In this document: piece by piece, positions 1-8,964 of the stretch
Position numbering within the stretch: the first letter of the stretch is position 1
Layout of the letters: the number at the start of each line of letters is the position of its first letter
Source: Pseudomonas marginalis
GTDB lineage: Bacteria; Pseudomonadota; Gammaproteobacteria; Pseudomonadales; Pseudomonadaceae
Reading direction: 5' to 3'
Length of the DNA stretch: 34,244 bases
NCBI RefSeq assembly: GCF_008692035.1
Contig: NZ_VTFG01000007.1
Location: 1 to 34,244 of the forward strand
The notes under the pieces: model-generated
What the model saw: the letters and a program-made list of their open reading frames with translations, nothing else
Told to the model about the DNA's origin: nothing
Databases searched by the model: none
Program-made: the position numbers and the translations under genes

Positions 1-125
1 GCGAAGCGCCCCTGATGGAGACAAATGTGGTGTATCAGACACTCCTCTGCGCCTGGTTTTGGGGCTGCTGCGCAGCCCAACGCGGGCGGTGCGACGATTC
101 GACAAGCCCGCTCACCACAAAAATG
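1..125. repeat. Degenerate REP-like palindrome, cut by the window edge
   Basis: A short hairpin (GGGCTGC at 62-68, GCAGCCC at 72-78) lies here. The 18 bases at 103-120, ending GCTCACCACAA, are identical to the outer end of the large palindrome at 11867-11884. The piece is therefore a decayed member of the same intergenic repeat family. Its left half is diverged or outside the window. No gene was found in 1-339; this stretch holds this repeat and the one at 215-288. Confidence 0.5.
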
Positions 126-214
126 CGCTCGCCTGAAATTATTTATGCAGGACTCAAGACTTCAGTGTGAAATTTTATCCCTTTAAAATCAGTGAGTTAT
201 TTTAAGCTTGATAA

Positions 215-288
215 GAGCTTGCTCCCGTCCGGGTCGCGAAGCGCCCCCAAAAGAGGGGACTGCTACGCAGTCCAACGGGAGCAAGCTC
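215..288. repeat. REP-type inverted repeat downstream of pepN
   Basis: Two perfect 14-bp arms (215-228 and 275-288, GAGCTTGCTCCCGT and its complement) enclose a spacer of 46 bases. The spacer contains a smaller imperfect palindrome. This is typical of Pseudomonas intergenic REP/REPIN elements. It lies about 50 bases past the pepN stop and could act as an mRNA 3' end stabiliser or transcription terminator, but there is no clear T run. Confidence 0.6.
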
Positions 289-339
289 CCTCGCCACAGG
301 TTACCCGTTGCACGTTCTATCGCTTACCTGGCCGGCGCT

Positions 340-2997
340 TTAAGCAAGACTCTTGCTGACCACCTCGAACACATCGCTGGACAACTCACCCGACCCACGA
401 ATGCGCTCCAGCTCCGCCTTCATCAACGCCTGGCGCGCGCCGTCGTATTTACGCCAGCGGGTCAGCGGCGCCAACTGGCGCGAAGCGATCTGCGGGTTGA
501 ACGCATTCAACTGGATCACCAGGTCCGCCAGGAAGCGGTAGCCCGAACCGTCGGCGGCGTGGAAGTTGATCAGGTTCTGCCCGGCAAACGCGCCGATCAG
601 TGCACGCACCTTGTTCGGGTTCTTGAGCGTGAACGCCGGGTGCTCCATCAACGCCTTGACCCGCGCCAGCCCGCCCGGCAACGGGCTGCCGGCCTGCACG
701 CTGAACCACTGGTCCATGACCAACGGGTTGTCCTTGAAGTTCTCGGCAAATACCGCCAGCGCCTGGGCCTTCTCCGCTTCGAACGGCGAGTTCACCAGCA
801 CCGCCAGCGCGGTCAGGCGCTCGGTCATGTTGTCGCTGGTGTCGAACTGCTCAAGGGTCGCCGCCAGCACTTCGGGCTTGCCGCTGAGCATCAGGTACGA
901 CAGCGCGATGTTCTGCAAGGCCCGCCGGGCGAAGTGCTCGGCCGCCGCCACGTAAGGCGTCTGTTTGGACAACTCGCGGTTGGCCTGGTAACGCAACCAC
1001 AGCGGTTCATGCAGGTTGTCAGCCAGTTGCCTGCGAGCAAACTCACGCGCGGCGTGGATGGCATCCACGTCCGCGACGTCGCTGATTTCCGTCAGGTAGG
1101 CTTCGCCCGGCAACGACAGCATTTCCGCAACCATGGCCTGGTCCAGGCTTTCGTCGCTCAACACACTGCGCAAGGCCGTGATCAGGCGCTGGTCCATCTG
1201 CAACGCCTGGCCCTGCTGATGCTGGCCGATCAGTTCCTGCAACACCTGCACCGACAGCTGCTGGCCCGCATCCCAGCGGTTGAAGCCGTCGCTGTCGTGC
1301 TGCATCAGGAACATCAGTTGGTCGCGGTTGTACGGGAAGCTCAGTTTCACCGGCGCCGAGAAGCCACGCAGCAGCGACGGCAACGGCTGTTCGGCGATGT
1401 CGACGAAGGTGAAGGTTTGCTCGGCTTCGGTCACCGAGATTACGCGGGACGTGGCGCCGGCCGTGGCTTCACCGGCCAGGCGCAAGGCGATGCCCGCGCC
1501 CTGCCCGTCCAGCAGGCCCAGTTCGACCGGGATCACGAACGGCAGTTTCTCGACCTTGTCCGGGGTTTCCGGGCAGCTCTGGCGGAAGGTCAGGCTGTAG
1601 GTCTTGGCCGCAGCGTCGTAGGACTCGCTCACCGCCAGACGTGGCGTGCCGGCCTGGCTGTACCAGCGCTTGAACTGGCTGAGGTCGGCGCCGTTGGCGT
1701 CTTCCATGGCCTTGATAAAGTCGTCGCAGGTCACGGCCTGGCCGTCATGGCGTTCGAAGTACAGGTCGCTGCCTTTACGAAAGCCCTCGGCGCCGAGCAA
1801 GGTATGGATCATGCCGACCACTTCCGAGCCCTTTTCGTACACGGTCAAGGTGTAGAAGTTGGAGATCTCGATAAAGCTGTCCGGGCGCACCGCATGGGCC
1901 ATGGGGCCGGCATCTTCCGCGAACTGGTGGGTACGCAGGTAGGCCACGTCCTGGATACGCTTGACCGTGGCGGAGTTCATGTCGGCGGAGAAGCCCGAAT
2001 CACGGAACACGGTAAAACCTTCCTTCAGCGACAGCTGGAACCAGTCGCGGCAGGTCACACGGTTGCCCGACCAGTTGTGGAAGTATTCGTGGGCGACGAT
2101 CGCCTCGACCCGCTGGTGCGCGGCGTCGGTGGCGGTTTCGGCGCGGGCCAGCACGGCGCTGGAGTTGAAGATATTGAGGCCCTTGTTCTCCATGGCGCCC
2201 ATGTTGAAATCGTTGACCGCGACGATCATGAAGATGTCGAGGTCATACTCGCGGCCGTAGGTTTCTTCGTCCCAGCGCATGGATTTTTTCAGGCTGGTCA
2301 TGGCGTGCTGGCACTTGTCGATATTTTCCGGCTCGACGTAGATGCGCAGTGCCACTTCACGCTGGGTCATGGTGGTGAAGCTGTCTTCGACACACCACAG
2401 GTCACCGGCCACCAGCGCGAACAGGTAGGCGGGTTTCTTGAACGGGTCCTCCCAGGTTGCCCAGTGACGGCCGTCTTCGCCGGGGCCGCTGGCAATCGGG
2501 TTGCCGTTGGAGAGCAGCACCGGGTAGCGGTGTTGCTCGGCGATCACGGTGGTGGTGAAGGTGCTCATCACGTCGGGGCGGTCGAGGTAGTAAGTGATCT
2601 TGCGGAAGCCCTCGGCCTCGCACTGGGTGCAGAACATGCTGCCGGACTTGTACAGGCCTTCCAGGGCGGTGTTGGTTTCCGGGTGGATGCGCACGCTGGT
2701 GTCGACCGTGAAGGTCTCGCGGGTCGGATGCAGGGTCAGGTGGCTGTCCGTCAGCTGGTAGTCAGCCTCGCTCAGTTCCTGGTCGCCGAGGTTGACGGTC
2801 AGCAACTCCAGTTGCTGGCCGTCGAGTACCAGCGGCGGCAGGCCGGCGCCACGCTCAGGGTTACGGCGCATCACCAGTTGCGCGTGGACCAGGCAGTGGT
2901 CCTCGAACAACTCGAAGGTCAGGTGCGTCTCTTCGATCAGGTAGTCCGGCGCCTGATAGTCCTTCAGGTAAATCATCTTCGGTTGTTCGGTGCGCAT
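340..2997 (-). CDS. pepN: Aminopeptidase N (M1 family zinc metallopeptidase)
   Basis: An 885-residue cytosolic M1 aminopeptidase that removes N-terminal residues from peptides late in protein turnover. The exopeptidase motif GAMEN is at residues 267-271. The zinc motif HEYFH is at 303-307, with the third ligand Glu at about 326 (LKEGF). Length matches gammaproteobacterial PepN. I chose the ATG at 2997 rather than the one at 3006 because the AAGGA ribosome-binding site sits 8 bases before it; it would abut the upstream ATG. It starts 13 bases after the stop of the DUF2797 gene, so it is probably the last gene of a YeaC-DUF2797-pepN unit. The assignment is secure. Confidence 0.97.
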   Translation of the reverse strand: MRTEQPKMIYLKDYQAPDYLIEETHLTFELFEDHCLVHAQLVMRRNPERGAGLPPLVLDGQQLELLTVNLGDQELSEADYQLTDSHLTLHPTRETFTVDTSVRIHPETNTALEGLYKSGSMFCTQCEAEGFRKITYYLDRPDVMSTFTTTVIAEQHRYPVLLSNGNPIASGPGEDGRHWATWEDPFKKPAYLFALVAGDLWCVEDSFTTMTQREVALRIYVEPENIDKCQHAMTSLKKSMRWDEETYGREYDLDIFMIVAVNDFNMGAMENKGLNIFNSSAVLARAETATDAAHQRVEAIVAHEYFHNWSGNRVTCRDWFQLSLKEGFTVFRDSGFSADMNSATVKRIQDVAYLRTHQFAEDAGPMAHAVRPDSFIEISNFYTLTVYEKGSEVVGMIHTLLGAEGFRKGSDLYFERHDGQAVTCDDFIKAMEDANGADLSQFKRWYSQAGTPRLAVSESYDAAAKTYSLTFRQSCPETPDKVEKLPFVIPVELGLLDGQGAGIALRLAGEATAGATSRVISVTEAEQTFTFVDIAEQPLPSLLRGFSAPVKLSFPYNRDQLMFLMQHDSDGFNRWDAGQQLSVQVLQELIGQHQQGQALQMDQRLITALRSVLSDESLDQAMVAEMLSLPGEAYLTEISDVADVDAIHAAREFARRQLADNLHEPLWLRYQANRELSKQTPYVAAAEHFARRALQNIALSYLMLSGKPEVLAATLEQFDTSDNMTERLTALAVLVNSPFEAEKAQALAVFAENFKDNPLVMDQWFSVQAGSPLPGGLARVKALMEHPAFTLKNPNKVRALIGAFAGQNLINFHAADGSGYRFLADLVIQLNAFNPQIASRQLAPLTRWRKYDGARQALMKAELERIRGSGELSSDVFEVVSKSLA

Positions 2998-3010
2998 GGG
3001 TGGCATCCTT

Positions 3011-3841
3011 CTACTGATGCACGGCGAGCTGGTAGGCCGTGTACTTACGAATATTGATAACGCCGGTGTCGAAGATCAGGTATTGGCCCTTGATCCCCAG
3101 CAGCGTGCCTTCGGCAATCGGGTTCTTGTCCAGGTTGAAGCTGACGATCTTGGCTGGATACTGCTCCACCGGGTAGCGGATTTCCAACGGTTCGAGGTCG
3201 GTTACCGGTTGGATGGCCTGCAGGCCGAAGCGTTCCTGCAATTGCAGCAGGCCATCGGCGCAGGAGGCGAACAACTCGTCGCGCACCTGCTTGAGGTCCA
3301 CCGCCACCGCGTCGCCCTTGAGCAACGCACGCCAGTTGGTCTTGTCCGCCACCTGGCTACGCAATACATCCTCGACAAACCCGGATTGCTGGCGCGTCGC
3401 CACGCGCATGATCGGCAGCGCCTGGCTGGCGCCCTGGTCCAGCCAACGCGTCGGCAATTGGGTGGCACGGGTGATGCCGACCTTGATGCCCGACGAATTG
3501 GCCAGGTACACCACGTGATCGGTCATGCAGAATGTCTCGCCCCAGCCCGGATCGCGGCAGGTGCCGGCGTCGTAATGGCAACGCTCGGGGCTCATGATGC
3601 ACAGGTCACACTGGGCCAGCTTGGTCATGCACGGGTAGCAATAGCCCTGGCTGAAGCTGGTCTTGGTCTTGCGGCCGCAATGGCTGCAATGGATGGCACC
3701 GAGGTATTCCAGGCGCACATGGGTGCCGATCAGGGGGTTGACCGGCACCTCGGTATCGCCCAGGCGAAACGCATATTGAACGGTCGGTTCACCGAGTTGC
3801 GCCGACATTTTGCTGACTGCACCGCGACCAATTTCAATCAA
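3011..3841 (-). CDS. DUF2797 family protein with a zinc-binding-like cysteine cluster
   Basis: Conserved protein of unknown function, about 276 residues. Near the N terminus are several Cys pairs (CSHCGRK, CYPC, CDLC, then Cys-His positions through GETFC) that look like a treble-clef or ribbon zinc site. They are followed by a segment (VVYLANSSGIKVGITR) reminiscent of GIY-YIG-like folds; that resemblance is a guess. No ATG gives the full family N terminus. The likely start is TTG at 3841, which overlaps the TGA of the upstream DUF1315 gene (TTGA) and suggests translational coupling. An ATG at 3808 would remove 11 residues. Function unknown. Confidence 0.85.
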   Translation of the reverse strand: MIEIGRGAVSKMSAQLGEPTVQYAFRLGDTEVPVNPLIGTHVRLEYLGAIHCSHCGRKTKTSFSQGYCYPCMTKLAQCDLCIMSPERCHYDAGTCRDPGWGETFCMTDHVVYLANSSGIKVGITRATQLPTRWLDQGASQALPIMRVATRQQSGFVEDVLRSQVADKTNWRALLKGDAVAVDLKQVRDELFASCADGLLQLQERFGLQAIQPVTDLEPLEIRYPVEQYPAKIVSFNLDKNPIAEGTLLGIKGQYLIFDTGVINIRKYTAYQLAVHQ

Positions 3842-4098
3842 TGGATCGCATCCGACTTGAACAGGATGTTCGGCACGGTGGTCGACTTCGACTGGCATTC
3901 CTGCGGGCCCATGTAGCCGGTGCGCTGGTCTTCCGGCAGGTTCTGGATCTCCCAGGCGATCATGGCCTGCAGGGACAGCTCGCGCTGCTCGGCACTGAGC
4001 TTGCGGCCATCGGACCACTTGCCGATTTCCACGGCGAGCTTGAGGCTCGCGTAGATGTCCGGGGTGATGTTTTCGATCATTTCAGCAAAAGACGACAT
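3838..4098 (-). CDS. DUF1315 (YeaC-like) small protein
   Basis: An 86-residue soluble protein resembling the YeaC/DUF1315 family, of unknown function. The ATG at 4098 is preceded by a GAGG ribosome-binding site 8 bases upstream. Longer readings in this frame enter the neighbouring TPR gene and are rejected. Its TGA overlaps the probable TTG start of the DUF2797 gene. The C-terminal half is rich in charged and polar residues. It begins 62 bases after the end of the TPR/membrane protein gene. Confidence 0.85.
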   Translation of the reverse strand: MSSFAEMIENITPDIYASLKLAVEIGKWSDGRKLSAEQRELSLQAMIAWEIQNLPEDQRTGYMGPQECQSKSTTVPNILFKSDAIH

Positions 4099-4160
4099 GT
4101 GAACAACCTCTGATAACGGTCGCTGGTTCAGCGAGTACATGGGTGACAGGGCCTGGCCCG

Positions 4161-5084
4161 TCAGAATTCCTTGGAGAGCTTGACCTGTACCAGCTCCTTG
4201 TCGAGCAAGCGCCGGAAGATCTGCGGCGCGGCAAAGGTGTAGGCGGCAAACGCCAGCCACACCCAGTTGACCATCTCGGCCACTTGCGGATAGCCCTGGG
4301 CTGTCAGGGTAATGACCACTACACGGTAGACCACAAACATGAACAAAAGCAGGATGATGGCGCGGGTAGCGCTGCGCTCGTTCATCCAACTGTTGAAACG
4401 CCACCAGGTGCCGAGGAACACATTGCTGCGAGCCTTGACGGCGGTGAGCAAATGCAGCGCCGCGACGTTTGTGGCGTTTTCCTGCAGGGCCCAGATCGCG
4501 TGGTCACGGGCGCCGTTGATGTCACCTTCGCGCAGCAACAGGTGACCAAGCACCACCACCGCGGCCGCGTTCGAAGGGTCTGCCTGTAAAGCCTGGCGGG
4601 CGAATTGATACGCCTGGTCCCAATGGCTGCTGGCGCGGTGGAACTGCGCCATGGCCACCAGGTTGGCCGGATCGTCCGGCCCCAGTTCCAGGGCTTTTTC
4701 CAACGGCTCGCGGCTCTGTGCCAAACGGCCGGTCAACTGATACAGGTCGGCCAGGCAACGATAGTTCACCGGGTTGAGCGGCTCCATATTCAGCAGTTGG
4801 GTCACATGGTCCTGCGCCAGCTTGAACTTGCGTAAGGCGATGGCGACTTGCGCGGCCGCGTAATGGGCCAACGGCAGTTGTGCATCGGCGGCCAGGGCCA
4901 GTTGCACTTCACGCTTGGCGGCATGCACCCGGCGCATGTTCATCAGGCAGATCGCCAGCAAGGCGTGGGCTTCGGCCGAATGCGGGTCGCTGGCGAGCAA
5001 TTGGCGCAGCGCGTCGATTGCGCCGTCGTTATGGTCGGCCTGCAGGCGTTGGTAGGCCAGTTGCAGCAGATAGTCGGTATTCAT
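4161..5084 (-). CDS. TPR protein with two C-terminal membrane segments
   Basis: A 307-residue protein. Residues 1 to about 215 are tandem helix pairs of the tetratricopeptide (TPR) type; examples are the repeats around 20-50, 55-90, 105-135, 140-170 and 175-205. Residues about 242-261 and 270-288 form two hydrophobic segments, giving a C-terminal membrane anchor with a short basic tail. No signal peptide is seen, so the TPR domain is probably cytoplasmic. The ATG at 5084 shares its A with the TGA of the upstream membrane-protein gene (TGATG), implying coupled translation. Its partners are probably the preceding membrane protein and AAA ATPase. I do not recognise a named family. Confidence 0.85.
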   Translation of the reverse strand: MNTDYLLQLAYQRLQADHNDGAIDALRQLLASDPHSAEAHALLAICLMNMRRVHAAKREVQLALAADAQLPLAHYAAAQVAIALRKFKLAQDHVTQLLNMEPLNPVNYRCLADLYQLTGRLAQSREPLEKALELGPDDPANLVAMAQFHRASSHWDQAYQFARQALQADPSNAAAVVVLGHLLLREGDINGARDHAIWALQENATNVAALHLLTAVKARSNVFLGTWWRFNSWMNERSATRAIILLLFMFVVYRVVVITLTAQGYPQVAEMVNWVWLAFAAYTFAAPQIFRRLLDKELVQVKLSKEF

Positions 5085-5569
5085 CAGCTCACCACCAGAT
5101 ACCACAGGGTGTACGGCAGCCATTTGACGACCATGCCTTTAAGCACGAAGCCACCAATCAACGCCAAGGGAAAACCAAAGCGGCTCAACTCGCCGCCGTA
5201 ATACTGGTAAATCTCGATGGTCGCGTTTTGCTGCATGTACAGCAGGTAGCCAATGGTGAGTTTCCACACCACCAGCACCAGCAAGGCGTATTGAATTTCC
5301 GCCTGGGTCTGGAGATAACCGGCGCCCACCAGTTGCAGCAGTACAAACCCGATCACCAGGCTGCCCAGCAGCGCCACACCCGCAAGTATCCACTCGCGCA
5401 CGCGCGTCGGACTGCCGACGGCAATCGAGTTGAACACAAACCACGGCAAGCCCAGCCAGGCACCGCCGAGCATCAAGCCTAACAGCGGCCAGAACGGCGA
5501 AACCGCCCACTTGGCCAAGGCCCCCGGACGCGGTTCATCTTCGATGCGGTAACCACCGTACTGCGCCAT
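5084..5569 (-). CDS. Four-helix integral membrane protein of unknown function
   Basis: A 161-residue protein with about four hydrophobic segments (roughly residues 26-50, 58-83, 93-112 and 130-155) after a short N terminus rich in charged residues and proline. The loop between segments 3 and 4 is rich in Tyr and Gln. It may resemble a small YIP1/YckC-like topology, but I cannot assign a family. The gene is locked between the AAA ATPase and the TPR gene by one-base TGATG overlaps on both sides. This implies near-stoichiometric synthesis and a joint complex at the inner membrane. Confidence 0.8.
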   Translation of the reverse strand: MAQYGGYRIEDEPRPGALAKWAVSPFWPLLGLMLGGAWLGLPWFVFNSIAVGSPTRVREWILAGVALLGSLVIGFVLLQLVGAGYLQTQAEIQYALLVLVVWKLTIGYLLYMQQNATIEIYQYYGGELSRFGFPLALIGGFVLKGMVVKWLPYTLWYLVVS

Positions 5570-6918
5570 CAGCGGCCCTTCCCGTGTTTGTCGAGGAAGG
5601 CCAGGACTTCGTCGTACTGGTTGCCTTCATTGGCGTACCGCGCGTAGTTACGCGCCGTGGTCAGCCATTCCAGGGTCGTGGCGCGCACTTCTTTCAACGC
5701 CGCCTTGAAATGCCGATCGCAGATGGACTGCTCGGTGCCACTGTCGATCGAGGCCTCAATCGCTTCGTCAGCCGCAGTCTCCACCAGCTCGCTGAGGTCG
5801 GCGCCGGAGAACCCCGAGGTGTTCTTGGCCAGGAAGGCAAAGTCGATGTCGTCAGCCATAGGGCGACCTTTCATCATCGACTTGAGCATGCTTTCCCGCG
5901 CCGGACGGTCCGGTGGCGGCACAAACAACACCCGGTCAAAACGGCCAGGGCGACGGAACGCCGAATCCACCGACCATGGCACGTTGGTCGCCGCGAGAAT
6001 CAGCACGCCATGGTTGTCATTGGTGAAGCCATCCATTTCGGAGAGGAACTGGCTCACCAGCTTGGACGACGTCGACTCACGGGTATTGGCACGCTTGCCA
6101 CCCAGCGCCTCGACCTCGTCAAAAAACATCACCGCCGGCGCCTGGGCCCGCGCCTGTTCGAACAACGCGTGCAACTTGCGCTCGGACTCGCCGATGTACA
6201 TGTCCAGTACATCGGAAATTGCCACGTTGAAGAAGGTTGCCTTGCACTCCCCCGCCGTAGCGCGGGCCAGCATGGTCTTGCCGCAACCCGGCGGACCGTA
6301 CAACAGCACACCGCCGCCGACTTTCTTGCGAAAGCGCTGGAACAGGCCCGGCTTCTGGTACGGCAGGATGATCTTTTTATGGATGGTCTTTTTCAGCTCA
6401 TCCAGGCCACCGATGTCGTCAAAGGTCAGGGTTTCCTTTTCCGGCACCAGCAGGCGCACCACTTCGCTCTGGTCGGTGTCGTCATTGGAGATCACGCGCA
6501 AGCGCGGGCGGCCCTCGGCACCTGGAAAGTCCACCACCGACACGTTCAAGCGGCGCCACAACGCCATATCTTCCAGGGCCGGGTTGGCATCCACTGCCGC
6601 CCGGTATTCCACCTGGGCCTCTTTAAGGCGCTCGAGCGCTGCCAGGGTGCGAGCCTTGAGCAGGCGCGCGGCTGGGTCTTCACCCTCGATCAAAGGCAAT
6701 GCCTTGTGCGCCTGGCCGGCGGCCAGCAGTAGTTGGGCGGCCGCCAGCTTCAACGCCGGGGCGTCAGGCCACTGTTCAAGGTCGGCGGGCAACAGCTTCA
6801 GCCCGCGCTCATGCTCGCCGCGCTCAAGGCTGGCACCGAGCAGCAGGGTCAGCAGCGCGACGTTACCGGGGGCAGCGGACAGCGCGGCCTCCAGTTGGTC
6901 GAACGTCGAATCATCCAT
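5569..6918 (-). CDS. AAA ATPase (Cdc48/spastin-like) with TPR-like N-terminal region
   Basis: A 449-residue classical AAA protein with a single ATPase ring domain. Residues 1 to about 125 form TPR-like helical hairpins. A linker follows, then the AAA domain from about 160 (FDDIGGLDELKK). The Walker A motif GPPGCGKT is at 208-215 and the Walker B motif MFFDE ends at 268. The aromatic pore-loop candidate MYIGESE is near 240-246, the sensor-1 Asn at about 312, and RRPGRFD with Arg fingers at about 322-328. All catalytic residues appear intact. There is no protease domain, so the predicted role is remodelling or unfolding of a substrate. GAGGAAACTCC precedes the ATG. It lies 38 bases after the phosphoesterase gene and overlaps the next gene by one base. 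The cellular role is unknown. Confidence 0.9.
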   Translation of the reverse strand: MDDSTFDQLEAALSAAPGNVALLTLLLGASLERGEHERGLKLLPADLEQWPDAPALKLAAAQLLLAAGQAHKALPLIEGEDPAARLLKARTLAALERLKEAQVEYRAAVDANPALEDMALWRRLNVSVVDFPGAEGRPRLRVISNDDTDQSEVVRLLVPEKETLTFDDIGGLDELKKTIHKKIILPYQKPGLFQRFRKKVGGGVLLYGPPGCGKTMLARATAGECKATFFNVAISDVLDMYIGESERKLHALFEQARAQAPAVMFFDEVEALGGKRANTRESTSSKLVSQFLSEMDGFTNDNHGVLILAATNVPWSVDSAFRRPGRFDRVLFVPPPDRPARESMLKSMMKGRPMADDIDFAFLAKNTSGFSGADLSELVETAADEAIEASIDSGTEQSICDRHFKAALKEVRATTLEWLTTARNYARYANEGNQYDEVLAFLDKHGKGR

Positions 6919-6956
6919 GGAGTTTCCTCAAAAGTGCGTTTGCAGCGCGCAGGGGC

Positions 6957-7928
6957 TCATGTGAGCACCTCCGGCCGCTCGACATCGACCCACACGAACT
7001 TACGCGGGTCGAGGCGGGTTTCCTGGTCCAGCCGATACGCCACCAGCTTGCCGTACAGCACCGCGCTGTAGTCCAGGCACGCCAGGTTCGGGCGGATCGG
7101 CGCCGGTTTGCCGCTGCGCCAGTAATGGCCGACGAACAGCAAGGGTTCGTCGGCGCCGTAGCGCAGCAGGGAATTCTTTTCATGGGGCGACAATGGCGTG
7201 CGCGCCACCGGCTCCGGCAATGCGTCGGGCTGGAACACAATGTCGCCGTAGGTCTTCGGGTCGTCCTCCCAGAACTTGGTGCGGAAGAACGAGCGCGTCA
7301 GGCCATCGCCACCGGTCAGCGTCAGGCCATCCGGCAGGCGCATATCGGTGCCGCGCAACAGGCGGTCGAAGGCGTTGCAGGCAAAGCTGCCGGGCACGGC
7401 GGCGGCCTGCAGGAAGTGCTGGTCGATGCAGCCATCCGGGAACGTCGCGCGCAGCGGCTGGATAAAGCCGTCGTCCCAGCACGCATGCACCACGCGGAAG
7501 CGCCCGGCATCGACAAACAGCGGCATGTCGTAGAACCAGGCGAGGAAGTCGTGCCAGTCGGCCGGGTGCTGCTCGAACTGGGTCAGGGTCTCGTGGATCA
7601 GCCGCTCATGCCGTGGGGTGTGCTCGCGCACGAACTGCCTGCCACTGCCCGGCGGCGCCGGTGTGGCCCAACCCAGGGCATTGAACTCGTGGTTGCCCAT
7701 GATGCACAGCGCCTGGCCGGCCTCGGCCATGTCGTGGACGATATGCAGCGCCTCGCGAATGCGTGGGCCACGGTCGATGATATCGCCGAGGAACACCGCC
7801 ATGCGCGAAGGATGGCGCCAGGTGCCGCCCTGCTTGTGGTAACCCATCTGGTCGAGCAAGTGCTCAAGGGTATGAGCGCAACCGTGCACGTCACCAATCA
7901 GGTCGTAGCTACGCGCGGGATCGAGCAT
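6957..7928 (-). CDS. Metallophosphoesterase (calcineurin/PPP-like)
   Basis: A 323-residue protein with the dinuclear metal-binding signatures of the calcineurin-like phosphoesterase superfamily: GDVHG at 12-16, GDIIDRG at 48-54, GNHEF at 78-82, and a later GH pair (FVGHYW). The substrate is unknown; relatives include PrpA-type phosphatases and ApaH-type nucleotide hydrolases. The ATG at 7928 shares a base with the nadK stop (TGATG), which favours it over an upstream in-frame start inside nadK. The adjacency to NAD kinase could hint at a nucleotide-related substrate, but that is only inference. Confidence 0.9.
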   Translation of the reverse strand: MLDPARSYDLIGDVHGCAHTLEHLLDQMGYHKQGGTWRHPSRMAVFLGDIIDRGPRIREALHIVHDMAEAGQALCIMGNHEFNALGWATPAPPGSGRQFVREHTPRHERLIHETLTQFEQHPADWHDFLAWFYDMPLFVDAGRFRVVHACWDDGFIQPLRATFPDGCIDQHFLQAAAVPGSFACNAFDRLLRGTDMRLPDGLTLTGGDGLTRSFFRTKFWEDDPKTYGDIVFQPDALPEPVARTPLSPHEKNSLLRYGADEPLLFVGHYWRSGKPAPIRPNLACLDYSAVLYGKLVAYRLDQETRLDPRKFVWVDVERPEVLT

Positions 7929-8818
7929 CAGTCGCCTCCACCCCCCAAGCGGCTGCCCCAGCCCAACTTGGTGCGGCACACTTCGTAGTAGTTGTGATCC
8001 AGCGGGTGGATCAAGCGCAACTTCTGTGCCTTCTTGCTCACGGTGATGGTGTCACCGGGGGCGCAGGTGAAATGGTTCTGCCCGTCGCAGGAGACTTGCG
8101 GGTAGATCTGCATGTCTTTGGACACCACGATTTTCAGCTCACTGTTGCCATCGACCACAATCGGTCGGCTGGACAACATATGGGGGTACATCGGCACGAT
8201 CACAATGGCATCGAGCTTGGGGTGCATGATCGGGCCACCGGCCGACAGCGCATAGGCGGTGGAGCCGGTCGGGGTGGCGACGATCAGGCCGTCGGCCTTC
8301 TGGCTGCACACGAACTGGCCGTCGATATACAGCTCGAATTCGATCATCCGCGTGGACTTGCCGGGGTGCAGCACCACGTCATTGAGCGCATCGCCCTGGC
8401 CGATGGCTTCGCCATGGCGGCGCACTTCGGCCTGCAGCAGGAAGCGGTTTTCCACCAGGTAATGGCCGTCGAGCACCTTGGCCACTTCGACTTCCAGCTC
8501 ATCGGGGCGGATATCGGTGAGAAACCCCAGGCTGCCACGGTTGATCCCCAGCACCGGCACGTTATGCCGCGCCAGGGCCCGGGCCGCGCCGAGCAGGCTG
8601 CCGTCGCCGCCGACCACGATGACCATGTCGCAGACTTCGCCGAGCATCTTGCGCGAGGAGGTTTGCAGGCCGTGGCCGGGAAGGATTTCAGCGATGGTGT
8701 CTTCGAGGATCACATGCAGGTGGCGTTCCAGCAGGAATTTTTTCAGCCGGCGGACGGTGTCCAACACCTGGGTACTGCCCAGGCGACCGATAATGCCGAT
8801 ATTGCGAAAGTGCTCCAT
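7928..8818 (-). CDS. nadK: NAD kinase
   Basis: A 296-residue ATP-NAD kinase that phosphorylates NAD(H) to NADP(H) in the cytosol. Visible family motifs are GGDGS at residues 70-74, NRGSLGFL at 93-100, and DGLIVATPTGSTAY at 176-189. The ATG at 8818 is preceded by AGGAG at a suitable distance; a further in-frame ATG upstream lacks one. It is the first gene of the minus-strand block, with a plausible sigma-70 promoter at 8859-8886. Its TGA overlaps the start of the phosphoesterase gene. The identification is secure. Confidence 0.97.
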   Translation of the reverse strand: MEHFRNIGIIGRLGSTQVLDTVRRLKKFLLERHLHVILEDTIAEILPGHGLQTSSRKMLGEVCDMVIVVGGDGSLLGAARALARHNVPVLGINRGSLGFLTDIRPDELEVEVAKVLDGHYLVENRFLLQAEVRRHGEAIGQGDALNDVVLHPGKSTRMIEFELYIDGQFVCSQKADGLIVATPTGSTAYALSAGGPIMHPKLDAIVIVPMYPHMLSSRPIVVDGNSELKIVVSKDMQIYPQVSCDGQNHFTCAPGDTITVSKKAQKLRLIHPLDHNYYEVCRTKLGWGSRLGGGGD

Positions 8819-8858
8819 GGGGCTCCTGCGGGATTGGGGGTGGGGCAAAAAAGAAACG

Positions 8859-8886
8859 ATTATGGGCGAAAGGCCGTCTCAGGCAA
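8859..8886 (-). promoter_or_regulatory. Predicted sigma-70 promoter of nadK operon
   Basis: Read on the minus strand there is a -35 TTGCCT (8881-8886), a 16-base spacer, and a -10 CATAAT (8859-8864), about 40 bases ahead of the nadK ATG. The match is good but unsupported by other data. Confidence 0.45.
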
Positions 8887-8964
8887 AATCCTTTGTCGCC
8901 GTGAAGCCTTGATGACAACGGTTCTCAGCCCCCTGCGCAACGGTTAAAAGGCTATGCTCGGACC

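Noticed and set aside
208..3057. A 949-codon open frame antisense to pepN
   Set aside because: Shadow of pepN, beginning within a REP palindrome; no family resemblance.
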